A DNA stretch of 5,076 nucleotides from an uncultured Alphaproteobacteria bacterium (GTDB lineage: Bacteria > Pseudomonadota > Alphaproteobacteria > Puniceispirillales > Puniceispirillaceae), in assembly GCA_913064995.1 (NCBI GenBank), contig CAJYBL010000122.1:1-5076 (forward strand). Reading direction: 5' to 3'. Shown here in pieces: positions 1-5,076 of this stretch. How positions within the stretch are numbered: position 1 is the stretch's first letter; every line of letters begins with the position of its first letter. Under the pieces are notes generated by a model. The model was given only the letters and a program-made list of their open reading frames with translations. It was not told the origin of the DNA and searched no databases. Both the position numbers and the translations under genes were made by a program.

Positions 1-1208
1 GCTTGATGCCTGCGCATGGGTCACTTGGTTCGATTATCTTTTGGGGGCCACCCGGTACTGGTAAAACAACGATTGCGCGGCTGCTGGCAGATGCGGCTGA
101 TATGGCGTTTGAACCAATATCGGCGGTATTTGATGGGGTTGGTGAATTGCGTAAGGTTTTTGACCGCGCCGCCCAACGCCGCTTGCAGGGACAGCGCACG
201 CTTTTATTTGTTGATGAAGTCCACCGGTTTAATAAGGCGCAGCAGGATGGCCTATTGCCGCGTGTCGAAGATGGCACAGTGACGCTTGTTGGGGCAACCA
301 CGGAAAACCCTTCCTTTGCCTTGAATGGTGCATTGCTGTCGCGGGCGCAAGTGCTGGTTCTTGACCGGTTGGATCGTGCCGCGCTTGAGGCGATTTTGAG
401 CCGTCTTGAGGCGCATATCGGGCGTGATTTGCCAATTGATGATGACGCCCGCACCGCGCTTCTTGGCATGGCTGATGGCGATGGGCGTTATTTGCTGAAT
501 ATGGCAAGTCTGCTTGTTGAAATGCCAGCAACGACAAGGCTGGATAGTCGCGGTCTTGCCGAATTGGTAGCAGGGCGCGCCCCCGCCTTTGATCGGGCAG
601 GGGATCAACATTATAATTTGATGTCGGCCTTGCATAAAACCTTGCGGTCATCGGATGCTGATGCCGGTCTTTACTGGCTTGCTCGTATGTTGGCTGGCGG
701 TGAGGATCCACATTATATTTTGCGGCGTCTAACCCGTTTTGCCGCCGAGGATATCGGGCTTGCCGAACCTGAAGCACAGCCGCGTGCCTTGGCCGCATGG
801 CAGGCCTATGAAAGGCTTGGCAGCCCTGAAGGCGATCTTGCCATTGCCGGATTGGTGATTTATCTGGCAACAGCGCCAAAATCAAACGCCGCCTATAAGG
901 CGTTTAAGGTCGCAACAAAGGCGGCTGCTCAAACTGGATCGCTTAGCCCGCCAGCGCATATTTTGAACGCGCCAACCAAATTGATGAAACAGCTTGGCTA
1001 TGGTGCTGATTATGCGTATGACCATGACGATCCGGACGGGTTTTCTGGACAGAATTGTTTTCCCGATGGAATGGATCGGCAGGTTTTCTATCATCCGGTT
1101 GAACGCGGCTATGAGCGCGAAATTGCCAAACGTCTTGCCTATTGGGATCGGTTACGGGCAAGCAAACAACCGGTGCTTGAAACCGGCGAAAAGACTGACG
1201 AGGGCTAG
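1..1208 (+). CDS. rarA: Replication-associated recombination protein A (RarA/MgsA), AAA+ ATPase, 5'-truncated by the window edge
   Basis: RarA is a cytoplasmic AAA+ ATPase related to clamp-loader subunits and eukaryotic WRNIP1; it acts with SSB at stalled or gapped replication forks. Frame 3 is open from the first bases and ends in TAG at 1206-1208, giving 401 visible residues counted from base 3. Visible motifs are Walker A GPPGTGKT (residues 15-22), Walker B LLFVDEVH (67-74, D71/E72), sensor 1 GATTEN (97-102), an arginine-finger context LLSRA with R114, and a sensor-2 arginine R162 in GDGRYLLN. The C-terminal half has the family's helical tetramerisation region, including SALHKTLR (208-215) and NAPTKLMKQLGYG (322-334). 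E. coli RarA is 447 residues with Walker A near residue 55-60, so about 40-50 N-terminal residues lie upstream; the TTG/ATG at bases 3-8 are internal codons, not the start. It abuts crcB with no gap. Confidence 0.95.
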   Translation, partial: LMPAHGSLGSIIFWGPPGTGKTTIARLLADAADMAFEPISAVFDGVGELRKVFDRAAQRRLQGQRTLLFVDEVHRFNKAQQDGLLPRVEDGTVTLVGATTENPSFALNGALLSRAQVLVLDRLDRAALEAILSRLEAHIGRDLPIDDDARTALLGMADGDGRYLLNMASLLVEMPATTRLDSRGLAELVAGRAPAFDRAGDQHYNLMSALHKTLRSSDADAGLYWLARMLAGGEDPHYILRRLTRFAAEDIGLAEPEAQPRALAAWQAYERLGSPEGDLAIAGLVIYLATAPKSNAAYKAFKVATKAAAQTGSLSPPAHILNAPTKLMKQLGYGADYAYDHDDPDGFSGQNCFPDGMDRQVFYHPVERGYEREIAKRLAYWDRLRASKQPVLETGEKTDEG

Positions 1209-1607
1209 ATGGCAAGTGCAACAATGATTGCCGCCGTTGCGGCGGGAGGGGCGATTGGTGCTGTTTTGCGCTATGGGGTTAACCTTAGCGTTGGTGCTGG
1301 TCTATTTGGTATTGCCGGGCCATTAGCAACATTTCTGGTGAATATTGCCGGTTCGGGTTTGATGGGCTGTCTTGCTGGTGCGGTTGCCGCTGGCATGGTT
1401 TTGCCCGAGGCATGGCGGGGCTTTTTCGCCATTGGCTTGCTTGGCGCGCTGACCACCTTTTCCAGCTTTGCGCTTGATGCGGGTCATTTATGGCAGAAAC
1501 AGGGTATGGTAATGGCCGGTGCTTATGTTATGGCATCAGTGCTATTGTCGCTTTTGGCATTTGGCGCGGGTTTTTGGGCGGTTAGGCATAGTGGAATATG
1601 GCAATGA
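1209..1607 (+). CDS. crcB: Fluoride ion channel/exporter CrcB (Fluc family)
   Basis: CrcB/Fluc is a small inner-membrane protein that works as an antiparallel dimer and lets fluoride leave the cytoplasm. The 132 residues form four hydrophobic segments (about 5-25, 35-62, 70-92, 101-125). Family marks are GGAIGAVLRYG near the start (R21), LVNIAGS with the conserved Asn N45, and GLLGALTTFSSF (77-87), which carries the TTF motif of the central sodium site and the phenylalanines lining the fluoride path. The start at 1209 directly follows the rarA stop (TAGATG) and has a good Shine-Dalgarno, GAGGG at 1200-1204, four bases upstream; an internal ATG at 1224 is possible but has no better site. The gene overlaps rluC at its end. 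I see no fluoride riboswitch and no room for one, so expression should follow rarA rather than fluoride, which is inference. Confidence 0.95.
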   Translation: MASATMIAAVAAGGAIGAVLRYGVNLSVGAGLFGIAGPLATFLVNIAGSGLMGCLAGAVAAGMVLPEAWRGFFAIGLLGALTTFSSFALDAGHLWQKQGMVMAGAYVMASVLLSLLAFGAGFWAVRHSGIWQ

Positions 1608-2608
1608 GTAAAGATATTGTGGCCAAAGGGTCTGCGGCAACCGGCAATAAATGGCGCTTTGAGGCGGTTCCCGACCATGAGGACGGCACGCGGCTTGACC
1701 GGTTTTTACGGCGGCTATTTCCCGGGCTTGGCCAAGGGCAGATTGAACGAATGCTGCGCAATGGCCTGATCCGGCTTGATGGTGCCAAGGCCAAGGCGGC
1801 GACACGGCTTGCCAGCGGCCAGACGCTGCGTCTTCCGCCGGTGATTGCCGAAACCCCTGCCGCCAGCAAACCGGCGGTACCGCGGATTGTGGCCAGCAGT
1901 TCACTTCGCCAGCAATTTGACGATATGTTCCTTGCCGAAGGCAAGGGCTGGCTGGCGTTAAACAAGCCAAGCGGGCTGGCGGTTCAGGGCGGCACGGGCA
2001 CGCATCACCATATTGACGGCATGATGCGGGCCATGAGTGATGATGCTGGCAGCCGGTTACGGCTGGTTCATCGGATTGATAAAGATACAAGCGGCGTTCT
2101 GTTGTTGGCCAAAACGATCGAGGCGGCGCGCAGCCTGACCGATGCGTTTCAAAAACACCGGCTGGAAAAAACCTATCTTGCGCTGGTCATGGGACTGCCG
2201 CCTGAATCGGGCAGTATCCGTGATCCGATTTTAAAGCTTGGCGGCAAGGCTGGCGAAAAAATGCAGGTTCACGAAGATGGGCAATCGGCGCAAACCCTGT
2301 ATCGCCGGCTTGATCATGCTGGTCGGAAAATGGCGTTGATGGCGCTGCGCCCCTTAACCGGAAGAACGCATCAATTGCGCGTTCATATGGCGCATATTGG
2401 CCACCCGATTTGCGGTGATGGGAAATATGCTGGTGATGACGCGCATCCGGGCGGGTTGATTGCACGCCGGCTGCATCTTCATGCGTGGCAGTTAAAACTG
2501 ACCGATGGCAAAGTGATTACCGCGCCGCCAAGCCCGCATTTGAAAGCAAGCCTTGCCGATCTTGGTATGGATTTACCGGCAGCAGGCTGGCGGTTTCAAG
2601 ATTATTAG
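1604..2608 (+). CDS. rluC: RluA-family 23S rRNA pseudouridine synthase, RluC-like
   Basis: This enzyme converts specific uridines of 23S rRNA to pseudouridine; E. coli RluC acts at 955, 2504 and 2580. Counting from ATG 1604 (334 residues), an S4-like RNA-binding domain covers about 20-80, with GTRLDRFLRR and the basic stretch QIERMLRNGLIRLDG. The catalytic domain follows: LALNKPSGLAVQGG (about 117-130), the active-site motif HRIDKDTSG with catalytic Asp159, and GRTHQLRVHMAHIGHPICGD (about 253-272). I chose ATG 1604 because GTGGA at 1591-1595 is eight bases upstream and ATGA couples it to the crcB stop (1605-1607). ATG 1598, two codons earlier, lies only two bases from that site. The S4 domain and a sequence closer to RluC than to RluA or RluD support the assignment, but the exact target uridines cannot be read from sequence alone. 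Confidence 0.93.
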   Translation: MSKDIVAKGSAATGNKWRFEAVPDHEDGTRLDRFLRRLFPGLGQGQIERMLRNGLIRLDGAKAKAATRLASGQTLRLPPVIAETPAASKPAVPRIVASSSLRQQFDDMFLAEGKGWLALNKPSGLAVQGGTGTHHHIDGMMRAMSDDAGSRLRLVHRIDKDTSGVLLLAKTIEAARSLTDAFQKHRLEKTYLALVMGLPPESGSIRDPILKLGGKAGEKMQVHEDGQSAQTLYRRLDHAGRKMALMALRPLTGRTHQLRVHMAHIGHPICGDGKYAGDDAHPGGLIARRLHLHAWQLKLTDGKVITAPPSPHLKASLADLGMDLPAAGWRFQDY

Positions 2609-2615
2609 GCAATGG

Positions 2616-2645
2616 CCAAAACCGGCGCAGACCAAAACCGGCGCA
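2616..2645. repeat. Perfect 14-bp direct repeat, 16-bp period, between rluC and the ATP12 gene
   Basis: The unit CCAAAACCGGCGCA occurs at 2616-2629 and again at 2632-2645, separated by GA. It starts seven bases after the rluC stop and ends just before an AT-rich stretch that could hold a promoter for the ATP12 gene. Two copies in this position could be a tandem binding site for a regulator or simply a local duplication. No family of such sites is recognised. Confidence 0.7.
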
Positions 2646-2666
2646 AAATTCTGAATTTAAAGTTTT

Positions 2667-2672
2667 TATATT
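2667..2672 (+). promoter_or_regulatory. Weak candidate -10 element for the ATP12 gene
   Basis: TATATT at 2667-2672 lies in the only AT-rich block (2646-2676) of the gap between rluC and the ATP12 gene, about 20 bases before the start codon. At 17-bp spacing the -35 position (2644-2649) reads CAAAAT, a poor match. Without an activator it would be weak, so the downstream pair of genes may instead be transcribed from rarA. Confidence 0.25.
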
Positions 2673-2693
2673 GGATAGGGATTGTCAGGCGTG

Positions 2694-3410
2694 ATGGCGG
2701 CAAAAAAACGATTTTATAAATCAGTCTTGCTGGCCGATGATGGCCTGTCGATCCAGCTTGATGGGCGGAATTTACGCTCACCAGCGGGAAGCCTGTTGCG
2801 CCTGCCAACAATGGCTTTGGCATCGGCGATTGCCGATGAATGGCGGGCGCAGGGCGATGATATTGATCCGGCAACAATGCCTCTATTCAGCCTTGCCGTC
2901 ACGGTGATCGATCGGGTGACGCCGCAACGTGATATGGTGATGGCCGAACTCACTGCCTATGGTGGGAATGATCTGCTTTGTTATCGCGATGCGCAAACTG
3001 ATCTTGCCAGCCGCCAGCATGATCAGTGGCAGCCTTGGCTGGACCGGCTGGCCGCCGAACATGATATCCATCTTCAGATTGTTACTGGCATCATGCCAAT
3101 CGGGCAAAGCGATGCGAAAAAATTCGGCGCGCTGATTGCCGCACATGATGATTGGCAGCTTGGCATTTTGCACCGCGCTACCAGCCTGTCGGGATCGCTG
3201 GTGCTGGGGCTTGGGTTTGTGTCGATGATGATTGACAGTGACGCGATGTTTGATCTCGCCTTTCTTGATGAGCTTTGGCAGAACGAAACATGGGGAACCG
3301 ATTTCGAAACCGCCGACCGGCATGGGTTTTTGCGCGCTGAATTACAGGATGCGGCGCGGTTTCTGGCGTTACTGGCCGACCAATCTTTGCCAGAAAAAGC
3401 AAAGATATGA
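2694..3410 (+). CDS. ATP12-family F1F0-ATP synthase assembly chaperone
   Basis: ATP12 proteins bind the F1 alpha subunit and keep it from aggregating until the alpha3-beta3 ring forms; in bacteria they are found mainly in alphaproteobacteria, in the cytoplasm. The 238 residues show the family pattern: KRFYKSV (5-11), LDGRNLRSPAG (22-32), ALASAIADEW (41-50), the MPLFSLAVTVIDRV block (62-75), NDLLCYR (92-98), QWQPWLDRLA (111-120), SGSLVLGLG (166-174) and LDELWQNETWGTDFE (191-205), whose acidic residues align with the functionally important Glu near the C terminus of yeast Atp12. ATG 2694 has AGG at 2687-2689 four bases upstream; GTG 2691 is an alternative. The in-frame TTG at 2682 is less likely, since homologues begin close to the KRFYK motif. 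It is separated from rluC by 85 bp and overlaps the next gene by ATGA. Confidence 0.92.
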   Translation: MAAKKRFYKSVLLADDGLSIQLDGRNLRSPAGSLLRLPTMALASAIADEWRAQGDDIDPATMPLFSLAVTVIDRVTPQRDMVMAELTAYGGNDLLCYRDAQTDLASRQHDQWQPWLDRLAAEHDIHLQIVTGIMPIGQSDAKKFGALIAAHDDWQLGILHRATSLSGSLVLGLGFVSMMIDSDAMFDLAFLDELWQNETWGTDFETADRHGFLRAELQDAARFLALLADQSLPEKAKI

Positions 3411-3820
3411 AACGGGCAATGGGTCATGCGGCGGTAAGCGCATCCTTGCTTGGCCGCCTGTCGGCTTTTGACATCGCCGATTTTGGCCCACATGCCAGCC
3501 TTCTTTACCGTGAACTAACCGCCAGCGCATCTGCTGGATTGCCAGCAAGTGTGATCATCCTTGCCGCCGCCATTGTTGATATTGTTCAGCATGAACAGGC
3601 TGGCCCTGCTGGCTATCTTGACGGGGCGGCATTTGCCTATGCTGGCAACACGGCCAATCTTGGCTGGCTTCGTGGGCGGCGTAATTATCTGCTTCATCAT
3701 GAAGGGCCAAGCGATGGTTTGATGGGCGAGGCGGATGCTGGCCGCTGGCTCGCCGGTGATGCCGAACGGGCGGTGACTGCGCTTTTGGATTTTTTGGGAG
3801 ATTTGCGGCTTGCCGATTAG
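3407..3820 (+). CDS. Conserved-looking hypothetical protein with an R-N-x3-H (HEPN-like) motif
   Basis: I do not recognise a named family. The 137-residue product is probably soluble and largely helical. A hydrophobic helix spans about 46-63 (PASVIILAAAIVDIVQHE), a Gly/Ala-rich middle follows, then WLRGRRNYLLHHEG (87-100) and a last amphipathic helix, ERAVTALLDFLGDL (120-133). R92-N93-Y-L-L-H97 matches the Rx4-6H signature of HEPN-domain RNases, with Asn after the Arg as is usual there. Its place just before the final helix and the overall length also suit a small HEPN protein. Translation should be coupled to the ATP12 gene, because ATGA is shared at 3407-3410 and there is no strong independent ribosome site. 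Codon and base use resemble the neighbours, so it looks native. No MNT-type nucleotidyltransferase antitoxin gene is adjacent. The reading frame is very likely real; the HEPN idea is a motif-level inference only. Confidence 0.8.
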   Translation: MKRAMGHAAVSASLLGRLSAFDIADFGPHASLLYRELTASASAGLPASVIILAAAIVDIVQHEQAGPAGYLDGAAFAYAGNTANLGWLRGRRNYLLHHEGPSDGLMGEADAGRWLAGDAERAVTALLDFLGDLRLAD

Positions 3821-3861
3821 CCGACTAGCTTTTGCCTGGCGGTTTCAGGCTGTTGGGTCGG
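3821..3861. other. Nested hairpin between convergent genes, possible weak terminator region
   Basis: Directly after the TAG at 3818-3820, CCGAC (3821-3825) can pair with GTCGG (3857-3861). Inside it GCCTG (3834-3838) pairs with CAGGC (3846-3850) around a seven-base loop. Neither strand has a T-run after the stem, so this is not a classical intrinsic terminator. It occupies nearly all of the 47-bp gap between the hypothetical gene and lipB. Confidence 0.35.
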
Positions 3862-3867
3862 GTTATG

Positions 3868-4569
3868 TTACGGGTTTGGGAAAAACACCGGAAATTGCGT
3901 CTTTAGAACATGGTCAAGATCATCCATGCTGGCGCTCACACCAAGATCGGCAAATGATGTCACCCCGCCATCGTGAACGCCGCATGGGACAATGGCATCA
4001 AAAGCGTCGAGATCAGGATCAAGATTAATCGCAATGCCATGCCAACTGACCCAGCGGCTTATGCGGATGCCAATCGCTGCAATTTTATCAAGCCCGCTGT
4101 CGCTTTTGCCGTTTTTAACCCAGATTCCGGGCAAGCCATCGCGCCGTTGACCGGCAATGCCAAAGGCGGCAAGGCTGGCAATGATCCAGCTTTCCAACCC
4201 ATGAACAAGGGCGCGCACATCCTGACCGCGGCGGCTGAGGTCAAGCATAACATAGGCAACACGCTGGCCCGGCCCGTGCCAAGTCCATTGGCCGCCGCGC
4301 CCAACATGCGAAATTGGCACATTTCCGGGTGTCAAAAGATCATGTGGCTTTGCCGATGTGCCGCCGGTATAAACCGCCTCATGTTCAAGAAGCCATACAG
4401 CCTCGGCAGCGGCGTTCTGACGAATGGCGGTTGCGCATGCCTGCATTTCGGCCAAAAGCGGCTCATAGGGCTGGAAACCGGCGAAATGACGCCATGCCAG
4501 CGGTAAGCTAGGCACTGGCGGTGCGGCGGCGTCTTGATCCAAATTTTCAGGCTGGGTTGCTGGGGGCAT
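3868..4569 (-). CDS. lipB: Octanoyl-[acyl carrier protein]:protein N-octanoyltransferase LipB
   Basis: LipB moves octanoate from acyl carrier protein to a lysine of lipoyl domains (pyruvate and 2-oxoglutarate dehydrogenases, glycine cleavage H protein); LipA then inserts sulfur. The 233-residue product has VWLLEHEAVYTGG (58-70), the signature RGGQWTWHGPGQ (91-102, H98), LPGIWV (146-151), DKIAAIGIRI (161-170) with catalytic Lys162, SWHGIAINL (175-183), and VPCG (194-197) with the acyl-thioester Cys196. The Lys-Cys spacing of 34 equals that of E. coli LipB (K135/C169). The first 23 residues are a Pro/Ala-rich extension absent from E. coli. Compared with E. coli there is also a short insert before the catalytic lysine. 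The start at 4569 is preceded by a weak GGA about nine bases upstream, and later in-frame starts would cut into the domain. It is transcribed towards the ATP12 operon and away from the tRNA, so it is probably monocistronic. Confidence 0.95.
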   Translation of the reverse strand: MPPATQPENLDQDAAAPPVPSLPLAWRHFAGFQPYEPLLAEMQACATAIRQNAAAEAVWLLEHEAVYTGGTSAKPHDLLTPGNVPISHVGRGGQWTWHGPGQRVAYVMLDLSRRGQDVRALVHGLESWIIASLAAFGIAGQRRDGLPGIWVKNGKSDSGLDKIAAIGIRISRWVSWHGIAINLDPDLDAFDAIVPCGVHDGGVTSFADLGVSASMDDLDHVLKTQFPVFFPNP

Positions 4570-4614
4570 GGTTGTGATCCGGTTTGCAATAAAGCCATGT
4601 TGGTAAATGGTAAT

Positions 4615-4647
4615 AACATAGCTTGCCTTTTGCTGGCTAGCTATGTT
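4615..4647. repeat. Inverted repeat upstream of lipB, possible operator
   Basis: AACATAGCT at 4615-4623 is the exact reverse complement of AGCTATGTT at 4639-4647. After one mismatch the stem resumes as GCC (4625-4627) with GGC (4635-4637) around a seven-base loop. It lies 46-78 bp before the lipB start, where a promoter or operator would be expected. A run of only four T (4646-4649) follows on the plus strand, so an intrinsic terminator is less likely. A regulator site overlapping the lipB promoter is the best guess. Confidence 0.5.
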
Positions 4648-4741
4648 TTCGCGCCGGTTATGCGGCTTTGGCGGGTTGTTGCGCGAGAGCGGCTGTGAAG
4701 GGTTGGCTTTTTTCTTTTTCGCTTAAGGCGGCGAAACAGGC

Positions 4742-4770
4742 TTGATAAATGACAATAAAGGTGACATACC
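4742..4770 (+). promoter_or_regulatory. Probable tRNA-Leu promoter
   Basis: TTGATA at 4742-4747 is a good -35 match. At 16-17 bp spacing the sequence around ACATACC (4764-4770) is a modest -10. It is followed by a GC-rich stretch before the tRNA at 4788, as expected for a stringently controlled stable-RNA promoter. The -10 is the weak part of this call. Confidence 0.4.
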
Positions 4771-4787
4771 GAGGGCACCTCAGAAGT

Positions 4788-4874
4788 GCGGCCGTGGCGG
4801 AATTGGTAGACGCGCAGCGTTGAGGTCGCTGTGGGCTAACCCCCGTGGAAGTTCGAGTCTTCTCGGCCGCACCA
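4788..4874 (+). tRNA. tRNA-Leu(GAG), complete with encoded CCA
   Basis: The acceptor stem GCGGCCG (4788-4794) pairs perfectly with CGGCCGC (4864-4870), followed by discriminator A4871 and CCA at 4872-4874. The D arm contains GGCGGAATTGGTAGACGCG. The anticodon stem CAGCG/CGCTG encloses loop TTGAGGT, giving anticodon GAG at 4822-4824, which reads CUC and CUU leucine codons. A long variable arm (4832-4846, with GGG and CCC able to pair) makes it a class II tRNA, as leucine tRNAs are. The T stem GGAAG/CTTCT carries loop TTCGAGT. All 87 bases fit the standard fold. Its 3' end borders an integrase gene and appears to be the integration target. Confidence 0.97.
4852..4874 (+). other. Presumed attachment-site core of an integrated element (tRNA 3' end)
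   Basis: Tyrosine recombinases that use tRNA genes usually recombine within the T-arm to 3' end of the gene and restore it with an identical copy carried by the element. Here the tRNA is intact, an integrase gene starts 75 bp downstream, and GC content drops right after 4874. The exact crossover cannot be fixed without the matching repeat at the far end, which lies outside the window. Confidence 0.4.
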
Positions 4875-4886
4875 TTTCTCGTGTCC

Positions 4887-4905
4887 CAATTGAACTACTC
4901 AATTG
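4887..4905. repeat. Inverted repeat just downstream of tRNA-Leu
   Basis: CAATTGA (4887-4893) and TCAATTG (4899-4905) are exact reverse complements separated by ACTAC. Because CAATTG is itself a palindrome, the site also reads as two direct copies. It lies 12 bp past the tRNA. It could be a weak processing or termination hairpin for the tRNA, or an arm-type site for the recombinase or its directionality factor. There is no T-run, so termination is doubtful. Confidence 0.45.
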
Positions 4906-4927
4906 ATTTGCAAGCATATTATTTGCA
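4906..4927. repeat. Short direct repeat ATTTGCA, 15-bp period, before the integrase gene
   Basis: ATTTGCA occurs at 4906-4912 and 4921-4927, immediately after the CAATTG inverted repeat and before the integrase start. A 15-bp period and this location suit arm-type binding sites at an attL end, but a seven-base repeat in AT-rich DNA can also arise by chance. Confidence 0.35.
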
Positions 4928-4949
4928 GCAGTCAACTTGGGTGGACAAT

Positions 4950-5076
4950 ATGGTAGACAAATATAATACCTCTTATATCTATCAAAAGCGTGGCGTGTAT
5001 TACTTTAGTAAGCAAGTTCCATGCGATATCAGGCAGCATTATTCCCGTGATAGAATAGTTATCTGTCTTCGTACCA
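4950..5076 (+). CDS. Tyrosine-type site-specific integrase, N-terminal fragment (DUF6538-like), cut by the window end
   Basis: Only 42 residues are visible. YIYQKRGVYYFSKQVPCDIR (residues 9-28) matches the N-terminal pattern of phage and island integrases annotated with a DUF6538 domain: a beta-hairpin with an aromatic-rich strand, usually written as Y-L-x-R-R-G-x-Y-Y-F-R-R-x-V-P. The core-binding and catalytic (R-H-R-H-Y) domains would lie beyond 5076, so activity cannot be judged. ATG 4950 has TGGGTGGA at 4938-4945 four bases upstream, and the protein starts close to the conserved motif as homologues do. The frame is open back to 4824, inside the tRNA, so GTG or TTG starts upstream are possible but not needed. 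The gene lies 75 bp from tRNA-Leu in the same direction and is AT-rich relative to the rest of the window, consistent with an acquired element. Confidence 0.8.
   Translation, partial: MVDKYNTSYIYQKRGVYYFSKQVPCDIRQHYSRDRIVICLRT

Noticed and set aside
229..885. Minus-strand 218-codon open frame antisense to rarA
   Set aside because: It lies wholly inside a clearly recognised AAA+ ATPase gene, its product is rich in Arg, His, Gln and Pro in a random way, and no domain is visible. Long antisense frames are expected in GC-rich codon-biased genes.
1542..2090. Minus-strand 182-codon open frame antisense to crcB and rluC
   Set aside because: It spans the junction of two well-supported genes, has a Cys/Pro/Arg-rich composition unlike a folded protein, and shows no motif.
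3973..4506. Plus-strand 177-codon open frame antisense to lipB
   Set aside because: lipB on the other strand has all its catalytic motifs. This frame is its mirror, with no ribosome site or recognisable domain.
4597..4698. Small plus-strand frame of 33 codons with a hydrophobic stretch, divergent from lipB
   Set aside because: It resembles a tiny membrane peptide, but it has no Shine-Dalgarno, runs through the inverted repeat and cannot be supported without conservation data.
4691..4720. T-rich tract (six T then five T) suggesting an intrinsic terminator
   Set aside because: I could find no GC-rich stem immediately before the T-run on the plus strand, and no gene there that would need terminating.
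4890..4920. Possible integrase promoter (TTGAAC at 4890-4895 with CATATT at 4915-4920)
   Set aside because: The spacing is 19 bp and the -10 match is poor. In AT-rich DNA such matches are common by chance.
1..5076. CRISPR array, insertion sequence or complete defence system
   Set aside because: No regularly spaced repeats, no transposase frame and no terminal inverted repeats were seen. The only mobile-element gene is the integrase fragment at the right edge.

Overview
The window looks like chromosomal DNA of an alphaproteobacterium. It carries an ATP12-type F1-ATPase assembly chaperone, which among bacteria is essentially alphaproteobacterial. It sits in the order rarA - crcB - rluC - ATP12, an arrangement I recall from that class. 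The proteins would suit a marine SAR116-like lineage, but that is inference; nothing here fixes the genus. Sampled lines of the backbone are roughly 50-62% GC by hand count.

Bases 1-2608 hold three tightly packed plus-strand genes, probably one transcript. The first is the 3' nine-tenths of rarA (AAA+ clamp-loader-like ATPase acting at stalled forks). It abuts crcB (fluoride channel), which overlaps an rluC-like 23S rRNA pseudouridine synthase by ATGA. A gap of about 85 bp follows (2609-2693), containing a perfect 14-bp direct repeat and an AT-rich stretch that could be a promoter. Next come the ATP12 chaperone gene and, overlapping it by ATGA, a 137-residue protein of unknown family whose C-terminal third has a clear R-N-x3-H (HEPN-like) motif. 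Convergent to these, on the minus strand, is lipB (octanoyltransferase of lipoate synthesis), with its Lys/Cys catalytic pair intact. Bases 3821-3867 between the convergent stops hold only a small nested hairpin.

Bases 4570-4787 contain no convincing gene. They hold a 9-bp perfect inverted repeat upstream of lipB, a T-rich tract and a probable tRNA promoter. A complete tRNA-Leu(GAG) with encoded CCA occupies 4788-4874.

Immediately after the tRNA the composition falls to about 38% GC (76 of 202 bases by hand count). A reading frame opening at 4950 has the N-terminal signature of tyrosine recombinases of the DUF6538 type and runs off the window. The simplest reading is that the right end of the window is the entry to a genomic island or prophage integrated at the 3' end of tRNA-Leu(GAG), with its integrase adjacent to the attachment site. 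The short repeats at 4887-4927 are candidate recombinase or excisionase binding sites. The rest of the element, and any unusual cargo, lies beyond this window. Left of the tRNA everything is ordinary housekeeping except the unassigned HEPN-like gene.
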